A DNA stretch of 38,585 nucleotides from CADEED01 sp035761265. Its GTDB lineage: Bacteria; Pseudomonadota; Gammaproteobacteria; Steroidobacterales; Steroidobacteraceae. The translations under genes and the position numbers were made by a program. The notes under the pieces are model-generated. The model was given only the letters and a program-made list of their open reading frames with translations. It made no database searches and was not told the DNA's origin. Shown here one piece after another: positions 8,916 to 18,453 of this stretch. Each line of letters starts with the position of its first letter. Within the stretch, counting starts at the first letter, position 1. The DNA lies in the NCBI GenBank assembly GCA_035761265.1, contig DASTRL010000191.1:1-38585 (forward strand), written 5' to 3'.

Positions 8916-9502
8916 GCGCCGGCGTCCAGGGTCCGATAGAGCGCCACGAAGCTGCGTGCCGCCGCCTCGAGCGCCGCTTCCCAATGCGACGCCGAATCGC
9001 TGTCGGCCCCGTCTGTCACGTACTTGGCGCAGGCGAATGGCAACTGCTCGTCGAGGCAGACTCGCGCCAGCGCGAAGGCTTCCATGTCGACCACGTCGCC
9101 ATCGACCTCGTGCAGGTGCGTCGCGAAGGAATCGGCCGTCGAGCAGGTGAGCTGTGGCAGCGCAGTGAACACCGGCGGAAACGCGATCACGGGCGGCGCC
9201 GCGTCGAACGGCGTGACCCCGCGCGGGAAGCCCAGCCCGCTCACGTCCATGTCGCGCTGGGAGAAGCGGTTGCAGGCCACCAGCGTGTGGGCGCGCACGC
9301 CGCGGCTGCCGGCCGTGCCCAGGTTCACGACGAGCCGAGGCGCCTTCCCGGTGGCGCGCAACTCGGCCAGGTGCCGCGCGAGGCGCGCCGCCGCATTGAC
9401 CTTGCCCACCCCGGTGTACAGCAATCGAGCGCCCGCGCCTTCCAGCAGGCCGGCGGATTCCTGCGGCAACGCCATGACGATCAGCGGTTTTGTTTCGTGC
9501 AT
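8912..9502 (-). CDS. Purine nucleosidase/phosphorylase family protein (MTA/SAH nucleosidase-like)
   Basis: A 196-residue member of the PNP/UDP phosphorylase superfamily. Visible are the N-terminal VMALPQESAG with the Glu expected of MTA/SAH nucleosidases, TGVGKVNAA, VNLGTAGS, the substrate-site VDMEAFALARV and the catalytic-Asp region KYVTDGADSDS. It is shorter than E. coli MtnN (232), so substrate choice (methylthioadenosine, S-adenosylhomocysteine or another nucleoside) is uncertain. Coupling to trmB by a GTGA overlap suggests a tidy link, since trmB releases S-adenosylhomocysteine; that is an inference. Confidence 0.85.
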   Translation of the reverse strand: MHETKPLIVMALPQESAGLLEGAGARLLYTGVGKVNAAARLARHLAELRATGKAPRLVVNLGTAGSRGVRAHTLVACNRFSQRDMDVSGLGFPRGVTPFDAAPPVIAFPPVFTALPQLTCSTADSFATHLHEVDGDVVDMEAFALARVCLDEQLPFACAKYVTDGADSDSASHWEAALEAAARSFVALYRTLDAGA

Positions 9503-9518
9503 TTCGTTCGGCTATTCT
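9490..9518 (+). promoter_or_regulatory. Putative promoter of tRNA-Gly
   Basis: A -35-like TTGTTT (9490-9495) and a -10-like TATTCT (9513-9518) are separated by 17 bases. They would start transcription about 9 bases before the tRNA. The -35 box lies within the first codons of the divergent nucleosidase gene. Confidence 0.5.
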
Positions 9519-9533
9519 CATCAGCCCCGGAGG

Positions 9534-9607
9534 GCGGGTGTAGTTCAATGGTAGAACTGTAGCTTCCCAAGCTACTAACGTGGGTTCGATTCCCATCACC
9601 CGCTCCA
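9534..9607 (+). tRNA. tRNA-Gly (anticodon CCC)
   Basis: A complete cloverleaf. The acceptor stem GCGGGTG pairs with CACCCGC, and the discriminator T is followed by an encoded CCA. The anticodon stem GTAGC/GCTAC holds the loop TTCCCAA, giving anticodon CCC. The T stem GTGGG pairs with CCCAT around the loop TTCGATT. It is 74 bases long including CCA. It ends directly at the stop codon of the convergent MOSC gene. Confidence 0.97.
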
Positions 9608-10375
9608 TCAATTCTGCAGGCAGCTCGTACCGGTCGTGAGATCGTCCTGCATCAGTACCAGATCGTTCACGGCCACACGCCCGGGCTCGACGGTGGAACC
9701 ATAGACGCCGAGGCAGCCCTGACGATCGCGAACTGCCGCGCGCAGGATGGCCGGGTTGCGCTCCGCGGTGCCGGGATCGATCGTGATGACGACGCAGCGT
9801 CCGTCACGCTTGTCGACTCGCATGCGCATGCCGCCGATGCGCAGCACGCACCCCACCCAGTCATCTTCGGAGAATGGCGTCGGTTCGGCTGCCTCCACCA
9901 CGATGTTCGGGCGAAAACGCTGGACCTCGAGCCGTGCGCCGACGAGCTCGCCGACACGAGCAATCGTCTGAGTCGTGATGATCGACAACGGGAAGGTGTC
10001 GAAGACGCCGCGGTCCTGTCTGATCACGTGCGCTCCCTGCGGATGGAGGGCTGCTGCGAGAGCCGGGTCGGTGACGTCGAAGACGGTCCCGCAGGGAGCC
10101 CGCACAAGCGTTGGTGACTTGTCGGGTCGAGTGGGATCCGCGAACGAGGGGCGGTAGTGGCTCATGTCTGCGCGCTCGCGCAGTGTGAGCCACGGGAATC
10201 CGCTCCGGGTCGCGCCGTCGCGGATGAAGGCCCAGCGACGATCTCCGGCAAAGCCATGCCAGGACACGTCGGCCATGTGCAGCGGTTCGCCTGCCATCGA
10301 TTTGACCGGGTACCGCCACAAACCCACGACGCGGCCGAGAGGCCTGCCGTTCAATTCACGGACTGAACGGCTCAT
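9608..10375 (-). CDS. MOSC domain-containing protein (YcbX/mARC-like)
   Basis: A 255-residue protein with the MOSC N-terminal beta-barrel (GRVVGLWRYPVKSMAGEPL, then GFAGDRRWAF). The MOSC domain itself has RFRPNIVVE, FSEDDWVG and KRDGRCVVITIDP with the conserved Cys that binds the molybdenum cofactor in this superfamily. Such proteins carry sulfur or molybdenum cofactor for reductions such as those of N-hydroxylated compounds. I use ATG 10375 (MSRSVRELNGRPLG), which overlaps the end of the cupin gene by 20 bases. No fused ferredoxin domain is present. Confidence 0.87.
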   Translation of the reverse strand: MSRSVRELNGRPLGRVVGLWRYPVKSMAGEPLHMADVSWHGFAGDRRWAFIRDGATRSGFPWLTLRERADMSHYRPSFADPTRPDKSPTLVRAPCGTVFDVTDPALAAALHPQGAHVIRQDRGVFDTFPLSIITTQTIARVGELVGARLEVQRFRPNIVVEAAEPTPFSEDDWVGCVLRIGGMRMRVDKRDGRCVVITIDPGTAERNPAILRAAVRDRQGCLGVYGSTVEPGRVAVNDLVLMQDDLTTGTSCLQN

Positions 10376-10967
10376 CGAAAACGATGTGTCCGGCGCCCCG
10401 GGCGTTGCGCAGGGCAAGCTCCTCGGGCGTGAAGGGAATCGGTTCCTCGCCGGCCGCCACCGATCCGCTGCGCATCTGTCCCGCCATGCCGTCGGGCTCC
10501 GGGAAAACAAATATCAGGCTCAGCGGCTCGGAGCCCGTGTTCCGCAAGCCGACGCTGACATTTCGCGGAATGAATACCGTCGCCCCCGCAGTTACCGCGA
10601 CCTCACGCGAGCCCAGTCGGGCCATTCCACTCCCGCGATGAATGAAGAGGATCTCCTCCGCGTGCGGATGGTGATGGAGGCGGATCTTCTTGCCGGCAGG
10701 AATGTTCTCCATCCCCATGAAGAAGGTTGGCGAATCGCCATATTTTCGATCGACCTTGATGATGAAGCTGGGCGCGCCCTCGAAACCGCTGTCGCCGCGC
10801 GGCCGACGCAGGCGCAGTTCGCCTTCGGACTCCTGCAGGATGAGCCCCGCGTTGGAGGACATCGATGGATTGGGGTGCTCCGGCGGCCGTCCCTGCGCGA
10901 GCGCGGACGAATCCGCGACCAGAACGAGCGCGCCGATGATCGCTGCGATTGCCGGGATCTGCTTCAT
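10356..10967 (-). CDS. Periplasmic cupin-domain protein
   Basis: The 203-residue product has a signal peptide (MKQIPAIAAIIGALVLVADSSALAQ) and one cupin domain. The metal-binding first motif is IRLHHHPHAEEILFIHRGSG, and the second cupin motif falls around GATVFIPRNVSVGLRNTGSEPLSL. The His/Glu set could hold a divalent metal. ATG 10967 is chosen because it starts the signal peptide; the frame upstream of it is not protein-like. It overlaps the MOSC gene and diverges from an Lrp-type regulator across 82 bases, so that regulator may control this pair. The substrate is unknown. Confidence 0.83.
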   Translation of the reverse strand: MKQIPAIAAIIGALVLVADSSALAQGRPPEHPNPSMSSNAGLILQESEGELRLRRPRGDSGFEGAPSFIIKVDRKYGDSPTFFMGMENIPAGKKIRLHHHPHAEEILFIHRGSGMARLGSREVAVTAGATVFIPRNVSVGLRNTGSEPLSLIFVFPEPDGMAGQMRSGSVAAGEEPIPFTPEELALRNARGAGHIVFDEPFSP

Positions 10968-11049
10968 GGCGGAAAGCCTATGCCAGGACGCGCGGCGAAA
11001 AACGCGCGACCGGCTGGCAATGGCAGCGCAATTCGCCAACAATCGACTG

Positions 11050-11529
11050 ATGTCACTCGATGCGCACGACCGCAAGCTATTGCGCGCACTGCAGGTGAAC
11101 GCCAATCAGACGCATGGCGAGCTTGCGCGGCGCGTGCATCTGTCCCCGTCTTCGGTGCGGCGGCGACTCGCGGTGCTCCGGCGCAATCGCACCATCCTCG
11201 GCGAGGTGGCGCTGCTCGATCCCGCCGTGCTCGACGGCATCCTCGTGCTCGTGCTGCTGAGCTTCAAGAAGGACAGCCCGACCTTCCACCGCGATTTCGA
11301 GCGGCGCATGCGCGCCGACTCCGCCGTGTTCCGCTGTTACAAGATCGGCGGCGAATTCGATTTCGCGCTGTGCGTACGCGCCGCAGATCCGGATGACTAC
11401 GACAAGTGGACGCGGCGCGCGCTGCTCGGCGAGCCGAACATCGGTCGTTATTCGAGTTTCATCGTCTGGGCGACGATCAAGGACAATCCAGAACCACTGA
11501 TTTCGCTGAGTCCGGCGGCGTCGGCGTGA
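11050..11529 (+). CDS. Lrp/AsnC family transcriptional regulator
   Basis: A 159-residue regulator. The N-terminal winged helix-turn-helix reads LDAHDRKLLRALQVNANQTH then LARRVHLSPSSVRRRLAVLR. The C-terminal AsnC/RAM ligand-binding domain contains VLLSFKKDS, CYKIGGEFDFALCVRAAD and the final IKDNPEPLISL typical of the family. The start is ATG 11050; the longer open frame upstream overlaps the divergent cupin promoter region and is not conserved in character. It likely regulates itself and the divergent cupin-MOSC pair. The effector, usually an amino acid, cannot be read from sequence. Confidence 0.92.
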   Translation: MSLDAHDRKLLRALQVNANQTHGELARRVHLSPSSVRRRLAVLRRNRTILGEVALLDPAVLDGILVLVLLSFKKDSPTFHRDFERRMRADSAVFRCYKIGGEFDFALCVRAADPDDYDKWTRRALLGEPNIGRYSSFIVWATIKDNPEPLISLSPAASA

Positions 11530-11547
11530 GCGCGCCCGTGGGCGCGC
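11530..11547 (+). terminator. Weak terminator-like hairpin after the Lrp-type gene
   Basis: GCGCGCCC (11530-11537) pairs with GGGCGCGC (11540-11547), directly after the stop codon. Only a short, mixed T-containing stretch follows, so it is not a strong intrinsic terminator. The rest of the gap to 11793 shows no gene that I can support. Confidence 0.35.
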
Positions 11548-11793
11548 AGTTCTCGTCTGAGGTCCCTAACTAGTTCGCGCAGCATGACGCGGCCGCGCCG
11601 CCGCCACCTGGCCGGTGACCCGCCCCAGGGATGATCCACCAGACCGGCCACGGTGCGCACCGGGGATCGCAAACCACCCTTTCCGGGCTCGCGGCGTCGG
11701 TCCCGGCGCCGGGCCCTGCGCGCCGCGCCACCGTGCAATCGTTGGCCAACTTCATTAGCATGCTGGGCCCATTCGCGGACAGAGGGATCTTCG

Positions 11794-12645
11794 ATGAAAT
11801 TCAGGATTGCAGCGGCGGCCGTCACCCTGGCCGCCTTCACGACGATGTCAGCCGTGGGCGTCGCCGCCGGGAAGAAGGACGTGCAGGCGATCGAATCGGC
11901 CGTTTCCGGCAGCTGGCGTTCCGCGGATGCCAGGGAGCGCGACGCGCAGCGTCATCCGGTGGACGCGCTGGCGTTCTGGGGCCTGAAGCCGGGGATGACC
12001 ATCCTGGAGATCCAGCCCGGCGCCGGCTGGTGGACCGAGATACTCGCGCCGTATGCGCATGCCACCAAAGGCGCGTTCTACGCCACGGCGGCGGACCTCT
12101 CCGATCCGGGGCTGTCCGAGAATGCGAAGAAGGGCCGTGCCGATTTCGCGGCGAAGTACGCCGACGAAAAGATCTTCGGCAAGGTCAATCTCGTGAACTG
12201 GGGCGCGAACGCAGCGCCACTGCCGGCCAACAAGTTCGACTGGGTGCTGCTGGCGCGCAGCATGCACGACTGGGTGCGCCGCGGCACGGCGCAGAAGAAC
12301 CTCGCCGACATCTTCCAGGCAACCAAGCCGGGTGGTGTGCTCGCCATCGAGCAGCATCGCGCCAGGCCGGGGCAGGATCCTTCCGTGTTCAATGGCTACC
12401 TGGACGAGCAGTACGTGATCTCGCTGGCGGAGAAGGCGGGATTCAAGCTCGACGCGAAGTCCGAGATCAATGCCAATCCCAAGGACACCAAGGATCACCC
12501 CTTCGGCGTATGGACGTTGCCGCCGACGCGGCGCTCGTCTGACGATGGCAAGCCGGTGGATCCTTCCTTCGACCGGGCCAAGTACGACGCCATCGGCGAG
12601 TCGGACCGCATGACGCTGCGCTTCGTGAAGCCCGCCGGCAAGTGA
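11794..12645 (+). CDS. Exported class I SAM-dependent methyltransferase-like protein (COG4798 type)
   Basis: The 283-residue product combines an N-terminal signal peptide (MKFRIAAAAVTLAAFTTMSAVGVAAG) with a Rossmann methyltransferase core. The SAM motif is MTILEIQPGAGWWTEILAPY; later elements are FDWVLLARSMHDWV and ATKPGGVLAIEQHRA, ending RMTLRFVKP. This matches a group of predicted exported methyltransferases whose substrate is unknown. ATG 11794 is preceded by AGAGGGAT at good spacing and starts the signal peptide. It lies 21 bases before the DUF502 gene. The odd point is a SAM-binding fold apparently sent outside the cytoplasm. Confidence 0.83.
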   Translation: MKFRIAAAAVTLAAFTTMSAVGVAAGKKDVQAIESAVSGSWRSADARERDAQRHPVDALAFWGLKPGMTILEIQPGAGWWTEILAPYAHATKGAFYATAADLSDPGLSENAKKGRADFAAKYADEKIFGKVNLVNWGANAAPLPANKFDWVLLARSMHDWVRRGTAQKNLADIFQATKPGGVLAIEQHRARPGQDPSVFNGYLDEQYVISLAEKAGFKLDAKSEINANPKDTKDHPFGVWTLPPTRRSSDDGKPVDPSFDRAKYDAIGESDRMTLRFVKPAGK

Positions 12646-12666
12646 GCGGCGGCGGGTAGATAGACG

Positions 12667-13248
12667 ATGATGAAGTCCATCGGCAGCATCCTGCTCAAGG
12701 GGCTCGTGACCATCCTGCCCATCGGGCTGACCCTGTACTTCGTGTACTGGCTGGGCATCACCACCGAGAGCGTGTTGTCCACTCCGATCAAGTGGGCGGT
12801 CGGCAACGAGGTCTACTGGCCCGGCATGGGCCTGGTGACGGGCTTCGTCCTGCTGTTCCTCGTCGGGCTCGCGGTGAACGCCTTCCTGGTGCGCCGCGTG
12901 CTCGGTGTGGGCGAGGAATTGCTGCTGCGCGTGCCGGTGGTCAAGACGGTGTACAGCGCCATCCGCGACATGACGCGGCTGGTGAACACCGAGAAGAAGA
13001 AGGGCGATCTCGATCGGGTGGTCACGCTCGACACGGGATTCGGCAAACTCATCGGCTTCGTCACGCAGGAGCACGCGAATACGCTCGGTATCGGCGGCGG
13101 CGACGACCTCGTCGCCGTCTATCTACCCATGAGCTACCAGATCGGCGGCTACACCATCTACATCCCGCGCAGCCGCGTCACGGAGACGGACCTGACCGTG
13201 GAGCAGGCGATGCGCATCGTACTGACGGGAGGGGTGCGCGGGAGATAA
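12667..13248 (+). CDS. DUF502 family membrane protein
   Basis: A 193-residue protein with two N-terminal transmembrane segments (about residues 7-30 and 52-78) and a soluble beta-rich C-terminal part. DUF502 features include LKGLVTILPIGLTLYFVYWL, VPVVKTVYSAIRDM, GFGKLIGFVTQE and YLPMSYQIGGYTIYIPRSRV. Family function is unknown. ATG 12667 and 12670 are adjacent possible starts. Its stop codon TAA (13246-13248) forms the outermost bases of palindrome B. Confidence 0.9.
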   Translation: MMKSIGSILLKGLVTILPIGLTLYFVYWLGITTESVLSTPIKWAVGNEVYWPGMGLVTGFVLLFLVGLAVNAFLVRRVLGVGEELLLRVPVVKTVYSAIRDMTRLVNTEKKKGDLDRVVTLDTGFGKLIGFVTQEHANTLGIGGGDDLVAVYLPMSYQIGGYTIYIPRSRVTETDLTVEQAMRIVLTGGVRGR

Positions 13249-13402
13249 ATGGGGACATTCCTCGTTTCCAGGAAATGGGGACAGTCCTCATTTGCGCGCG
13301 CGAAGCGCGGCAAAAGGGGACGTACCTGCTTCAGGTGCGTCCCCTTTTGCTAGCAAATGAGGAATGTCCCCATTTCCTGGACACGAGGAATGTCCCCATT
13401 TA
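13246..13402. repeat. Nested palindromic element B between convergent genes
   Basis: Outer arms of 20 bases are perfectly complementary (13246-13265 with 13383-13402; left arm TAAATGGGGACATTCCTCGT). A second pair of 28-base arms lies inside (13268-13295 with 13353-13380) with one mismatch. An inner hairpin pairs CAAAAGGGGACGTACCTG with CAGGTGCGTCCCCTTTTG (one mismatch). The outermost bases are the stop codons of the flanking convergent genes (DUF502 and SUI1). The core sequences GGGGACATTCC and GGGGACGTACCTG recur in element D. It is probably a REP/MITE-type element acting as a bidirectional terminator. Confidence 0.88.
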
Positions 13403-13659
13403 TCCGCCGGCCTTCTTCACGTCCGCATAACCCAGCTTCTTCAGTTCCTCGACCAGCCGGTCGCGGTGGTCACCCTGGATCTCGATGACGCCGTTCTTGA
13501 CCGTGCCGCCGGTGCCGCATTTTTTCTTCAGGGCGCTGCACAAGACTTCGAGCTGCGGACCAGGCAGCGGCACGCCGTGGATGGCGCTCACTCCCTTGCC
13601 GCCGCGGTGCGCGGTCTCCTTCCAGATGCGGATGGCCGGTGGTCTGCCAGTCTTGCCAG

Positions 13660-13663
<4 letters not shown>
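13400..13663 (-). CDS. yciH: SUI1/YciH-family translation factor-like protein
   Basis: An 87-residue SUI1 (eIF1-like) domain protein. It shows RIWKETAHRGGKGVSAIHG, the basic GTGGTVKNGVIEIQGDHRD loop and the end LKKLGYADVKKAGG. In E. coli, YciH influences start-site fidelity and translation under stress. At 87 residues it is shorter than E. coli YciH (108), since it begins near the domain. Its ATG overlaps the stop of the ABC-F gene as ATGA, so the two are translationally coupled. Its own TAA is the outer edge of palindrome B. Confidence 0.92.
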
Positions 13664-15465
<1,802 letters not shown>

Positions 15466-15469
15466 GAGT

Positions 15470-16849
15470 TCACAGGGGGTTCGCGAGCTCCAGCCAGATC
15501 CATTCCGTGGCGTCGGTGACCGCAAGGCCGCGCCCGCCGGAGGAAGGATAGTTGTTGTCGTTGACCAGTACGACGTGCCTGCGATCCAGCACCTGGATGG
15601 ATTCGGTGGTGAGGTACGGGAAGCGGAACGGCGTGCCCGGCGCGGTCTCGGCGAGGCCGCGCGCATTGCCGATGGCGAGCAGGTCGATCACGAGCTTCTT
15701 CGGCAGCGGCTTGCCCGGCAGCGCCTTGTCGAGGTCGATCGAGTACACGCGCTTGGCCTTGGCGGAATCACCGGCGAAATCGTCGCGCTCGATGACCACG
15801 AAGCGATTGCCCTCGATGCGCGACAGGTCGCTCACCGACATGGTGTCCGGATCGAGCTCATATATAAGAGTGAACGGCAGCCACTTGCGCGTCGTGGTGT
15901 CGAAACGTTGCACGCGACGGAACTGCGGGGGCTCGCCATCGACGGCGCCTTCGAGGATGGTGACGAGCGTCTTGCCGTCCCCCGCCACGTCCATGGCCTC
16001 GAAGCCGCGCGACCTCGCCAGTGTCGCGGGCGCATTGCCCGCCAGCACCAGCGGATGATCCGGCGAGCGCACGTTGTCGGGCAGTTCGATCGGGGCTTCG
16101 AGCAGGTCGCCGTCCACGGAGAAGTGCAGCAGCCAGGGACCGAATTCGTCCCCGATCCAGAAGGTGTCGTCGGCCATCGTGGCGAACGACTCGGGATCCA
16201 TGTCGGCGCCGGTGAGCGGGCGCTCGGGATCGTTCTCGTCCGTCAACCGCCACGGAAAGAACTTCGCCGGATCGGACAGCTCGACCACGGCCTGCAGCGC
16301 CGTGCGCGAATCCGGCCCGGCCTCGGTGCGCGGCCGTACGTCGAATAGATAGACACACAGCCGGTAGTCGGGGCTGTTCCACTTGCGGCCGAAGCCGTTG
16401 TCCGAGAGCGCCCACCAGGCGCCCGCCGTGGGGCCCGGCTTGATGGAGCTGACGCCCTGCACGGGCTGCGAATCGAAGCGGGGCATGGCGGCGCGGCGCC
16501 CGTCGGCGTCGAACTGCCCGGCCGGCGGGCCGGCGCGAAATGCGCCCGGCGGCATGATCACGTGGCCGATCAGCTCGACGGCCGGCGGCGGCGGTGGTGG
16601 CGCGGGCTTCCTGGCGGCTGCGGCAGGTTTCTTCTTCTTCGCGGTGGATTTGACGGCCGCACTGCCGCCGCTCGAGCTGCCGGCCGCCGAACTACTGGTG
16701 GTCGAACTACCGGCGCTCGAAGTACGGGCCGCCGGCTTCGTCGCCGGCGCGGGCTTCGACGCCGCAGTCTGCGCGGCTCGCACCGGGAGTCCGGCGCACA
16801 CCGCGAGAGCGGCGGCCACCACCAGGGCACGCGCGGTAGAAGCAAGCAT
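15470..16849 (-). CDS. Exported esterase-like/phytase-like beta-propeller protein
   Basis: A 459-residue product with a signal peptide (MLASTARALVVAAALAVCAGLPVRAA) and a low-complexity Ala/Ser/Lys/Pro linker (about 30-95, ending PAPPPPPPA). A propeller-like domain of the esterase-like-activity-of-phytase type follows: VQGVSSIKPGPTAGAWWALSDNGFG, DPESFATMADDTFWIGDEFGPWLLHF, RGFEAMDVAGDGKT, VLVNDNNYPSSGGRG. Such proteins are thought to act on phosphate esters in the periplasm. I start at ATG 16849, which begins the signal peptide. It precedes the uup-like gene by four bases. Confidence 0.87.
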   Translation of the reverse strand: MLASTARALVVAAALAVCAGLPVRAAQTAASKPAPATKPAARTSSAGSSTTSSSAAGSSSGGSAAVKSTAKKKKPAAAARKPAPPPPPPAVELIGHVIMPPGAFRAGPPAGQFDADGRRAAMPRFDSQPVQGVSSIKPGPTAGAWWALSDNGFGRKWNSPDYRLCVYLFDVRPRTEAGPDSRTALQAVVELSDPAKFFPWRLTDENDPERPLTGADMDPESFATMADDTFWIGDEFGPWLLHFSVDGDLLEAPIELPDNVRSPDHPLVLAGNAPATLARSRGFEAMDVAGDGKTLVTILEGAVDGEPPQFRRVQRFDTTTRKWLPFTLIYELDPDTMSVSDLSRIEGNRFVVIERDDFAGDSAKAKRVYSIDLDKALPGKPLPKKLVIDLLAIGNARGLAETAPGTPFRFPYLTTESIQVLDRRHVVLVNDNNYPSSGGRGLAVTDATEWIWLELANPL

Positions 16850-17104
16850 GGGCGCGATTCTACGCGTGCGCCTGCGCCTCACAAACCGGCACAGGGTTTC
16901 CAGGGCAACGCGCCGCATGCAGCGCGCCGGCGGCCCGTCGTGGCGACCCGCACGGCCGGCGAATCGCGCGGCAATCGCCTGCCGCAGAAATATGTGATGT
17001 CACCATCCGCGTGCATCCGCAGCGGTGCCGGTCGCGTAGTCAAGCCGGGAGCCGCCGTTCGCAGCGAACGACCTGCCATTCACAAACTACAGGAGGAAGC
17101 CCAC

Positions 17105-17231
17105 ATGTCAGCCCATCGTCTCATCGGCGCCGCGTGCGCCATTGCACTCGGTGGCCGACATCAGCATCTACGATGTGCTGCCGTCGAACGGCGTCATCCA
17201 CTCCGTGGATCGCGTGCTGATGCCGAAGTGA
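17105..17231 (+). pseudogene. Remnant of an exported fasciclin (FAS1) domain gene
   Basis: A strong ribosome-binding site AGGAGG (17091-17096) precedes ATG 17105. The reading starts like a signal peptide (MSAHRLIGAACAIALGG) but loses its frame near 17150. In the +1 frame, 17151-17231 codes VADISIYDVLPSNGVIH then SVDRVLMPK and a stop. This is the end of a FAS1 domain (pattern SNGVIHxxDxVLxP). The body of the domain is missing, so an internal deletion seems to have joined the first codons to the last ones out of frame. Read straight through, the original frame continues to a stop at 17276-17278. Confidence 0.75.
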
Positions 17232-17232
17232 T

Positions 17233-17257
17233 CGCCGGCGTGCGGGTGACGCCGGCG
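17233..17257 (+). terminator. Hairpin after the fasciclin remnant
   Basis: CGCCGGCGT (17233-17241) pairs perfectly with ACGCCGGCG (17249-17257) around a seven-base loop. It starts one base after the stop codon of the fasciclin remnant. There is no T tract, so efficiency is doubtful. It is probably the old terminator of the lost gene. Confidence 0.45.
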
Positions 17258-17274
17258 CGCGTCGCCCGCTACGT

Positions 17275-18303
17275 CTAACCAGCCGGCAGCGGCGGGATCA
17301 CGCGGAAATCCAGCAGCTCCACGTGATTCACGTGGTAGTGCTCCTTGCACTCCTCGTCGCTGCACAGGTCGGTGGACAGGTACTTCTTGTTGTCGTCGCA
17401 GAACACGGTTGCGACGCAGGCGCCGTCGCCCTGTTCGTGCGCGATCTGCAGCGCGCCGAGCAGGTTGGCTCCCGAGCTGATGCCGACCGCGATGCCGAGC
17501 TCGCTGGCCAGGCGCTGCGACATCACGATGGCGTCGCCGTCCCAGACATCGAGGATCCGGCCGAGCTCGCCAAGCCTCATCAACGACGGCACGAACTCGT
17601 CGCTGATGCCCTGGATGCGATGGCGGCCCACCTTGTGCCCGGTGCGCAGCGTCGGGGAATTCGCCGGCTCAAGCGGGTGCGCGGCGATGCCCTTGCCGAA
17701 GCGCTCGCGCAGGTGCTGCGCCACGCCCATCACGGTGCCGCCCGTGCCCACGCCGGCGACGAACGCGGTGGGCGTGCGGCCGATGCTCGAGAGCTGCGCG
17801 GTGATCTCAGGTCCCGTGGTCTCGTAGTGCGCCTGCACGTTGGCGGTATTGTCGAACTGCTGCGGCCGGAATACGCGACCCGCCTCGCGCGCGAAGTCGT
17901 CGGCCATGCGGATCGATCCGAGGAATCCGCCGAGCTCCGCGGACACGGGAATCACCGCGGCGCCGAGGCTCTGGATGACGAGCACGCGCTCGCGCGACAT
18001 CCAGTCCGGCATGTAGATGCGCACCGGGTGCCCGAGCGCACGGCCGATGGCGGCGAACGAAATGCCGGTGTTGCCGCTGGTGGCCTCGGCGATCGCATCG
18101 CCGGGCGCGATCTCGCCGGAGGCGTAGGCGCGCTGCAGGATGTACAGCGCCATGCGGTCCTTGATGCTGCCGGTGAAATTGTAGGCCTCGTGCTTGGCGT
18201 AGATGCGCTGCTCGCGCCCGCGGAAGCGGCAATTGATCTCGATGAGCGGTGTGCCGCCGATCAGGCGCGACAAGGCGGTGAGCTTGGAAGCCGGGGTATT
18301 CAT
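17275..18303 (-). CDS. PLP-dependent cysteine synthase family protein
   Basis: A 342-residue fold-type II PLP enzyme. The cofactor Lys is in NFTGSIKDRMA, the substrate loop is EATSGNTGIS and the phosphate-binding loop is GVGTGGT. It resembles O-acetylserine sulfhydrylases and cystathionine beta-synthases. The C terminus carries a Cys/His-rich tail (STDLCSDEECKEHYHVNHVE) that standard CysK lacks, so the true substrate may differ. It ends 43 bases past the fasciclin remnant's stop on the opposite strand. The DUF4331 gene diverges from it. Confidence 0.88.
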   Translation of the reverse strand: MNTPASKLTALSRLIGGTPLIEINCRFRGREQRIYAKHEAYNFTGSIKDRMALYILQRAYASGEIAPGDAIAEATSGNTGISFAAIGRALGHPVRIYMPDWMSRERVLVIQSLGAAVIPVSAELGGFLGSIRMADDFAREAGRVFRPQQFDNTANVQAHYETTGPEITAQLSSIGRTPTAFVAGVGTGGTVMGVAQHLRERFGKGIAAHPLEPANSPTLRTGHKVGRHRIQGISDEFVPSLMRLGELGRILDVWDGDAIVMSQRLASELGIAVGISSGANLLGALQIAHEQGDGACVATVFCDDNKKYLSTDLCSDEECKEHYHVNHVELLDFRVIPPLPAG

Positions 18304-18453
18304 CGGGCGCGAATATTACCGTACGCACGCCGGGCGTCACTGGATGCGGCGGCGACAAATTTCCTCACGTGCCGCGCGGGCGGTGCATCCAGCCGCGCCG
18401 GCGCGCGTATTCCGCCTTGTAACGCCTCGAGGTGAGGCGCAAGGGGAAATCTC

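Noticed and set aside
8229..9611. A 460-codon open frame on the minus strand through trmB and the nucleosidase
   Set aside because: Only the trmB part is protein-like. The upstream part reads Arg/Ala-rich sequence in another frame of the nucleosidase gene, which has clear family motifs.
11448..11840. A 130-codon minus-strand frame spanning the gap between the Lrp-type and methyltransferase genes
   Set aside because: It overlaps both neighbours, is Arg-rich without recognisable features, and has no plausible start signal.
13246..13402. CRISPR array or complete insertion sequence
   Set aside because: The repeats are inverted and nested, not direct with spacers, and there is no transposase frame inside.
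16850..17104. A gene between the esterase and the fasciclin remnant
   Set aside because: Short frames on both strands are Arg/Ala-rich and lack ribosome-binding sites; only the AGGAGG belonging to the remnant is convincing.
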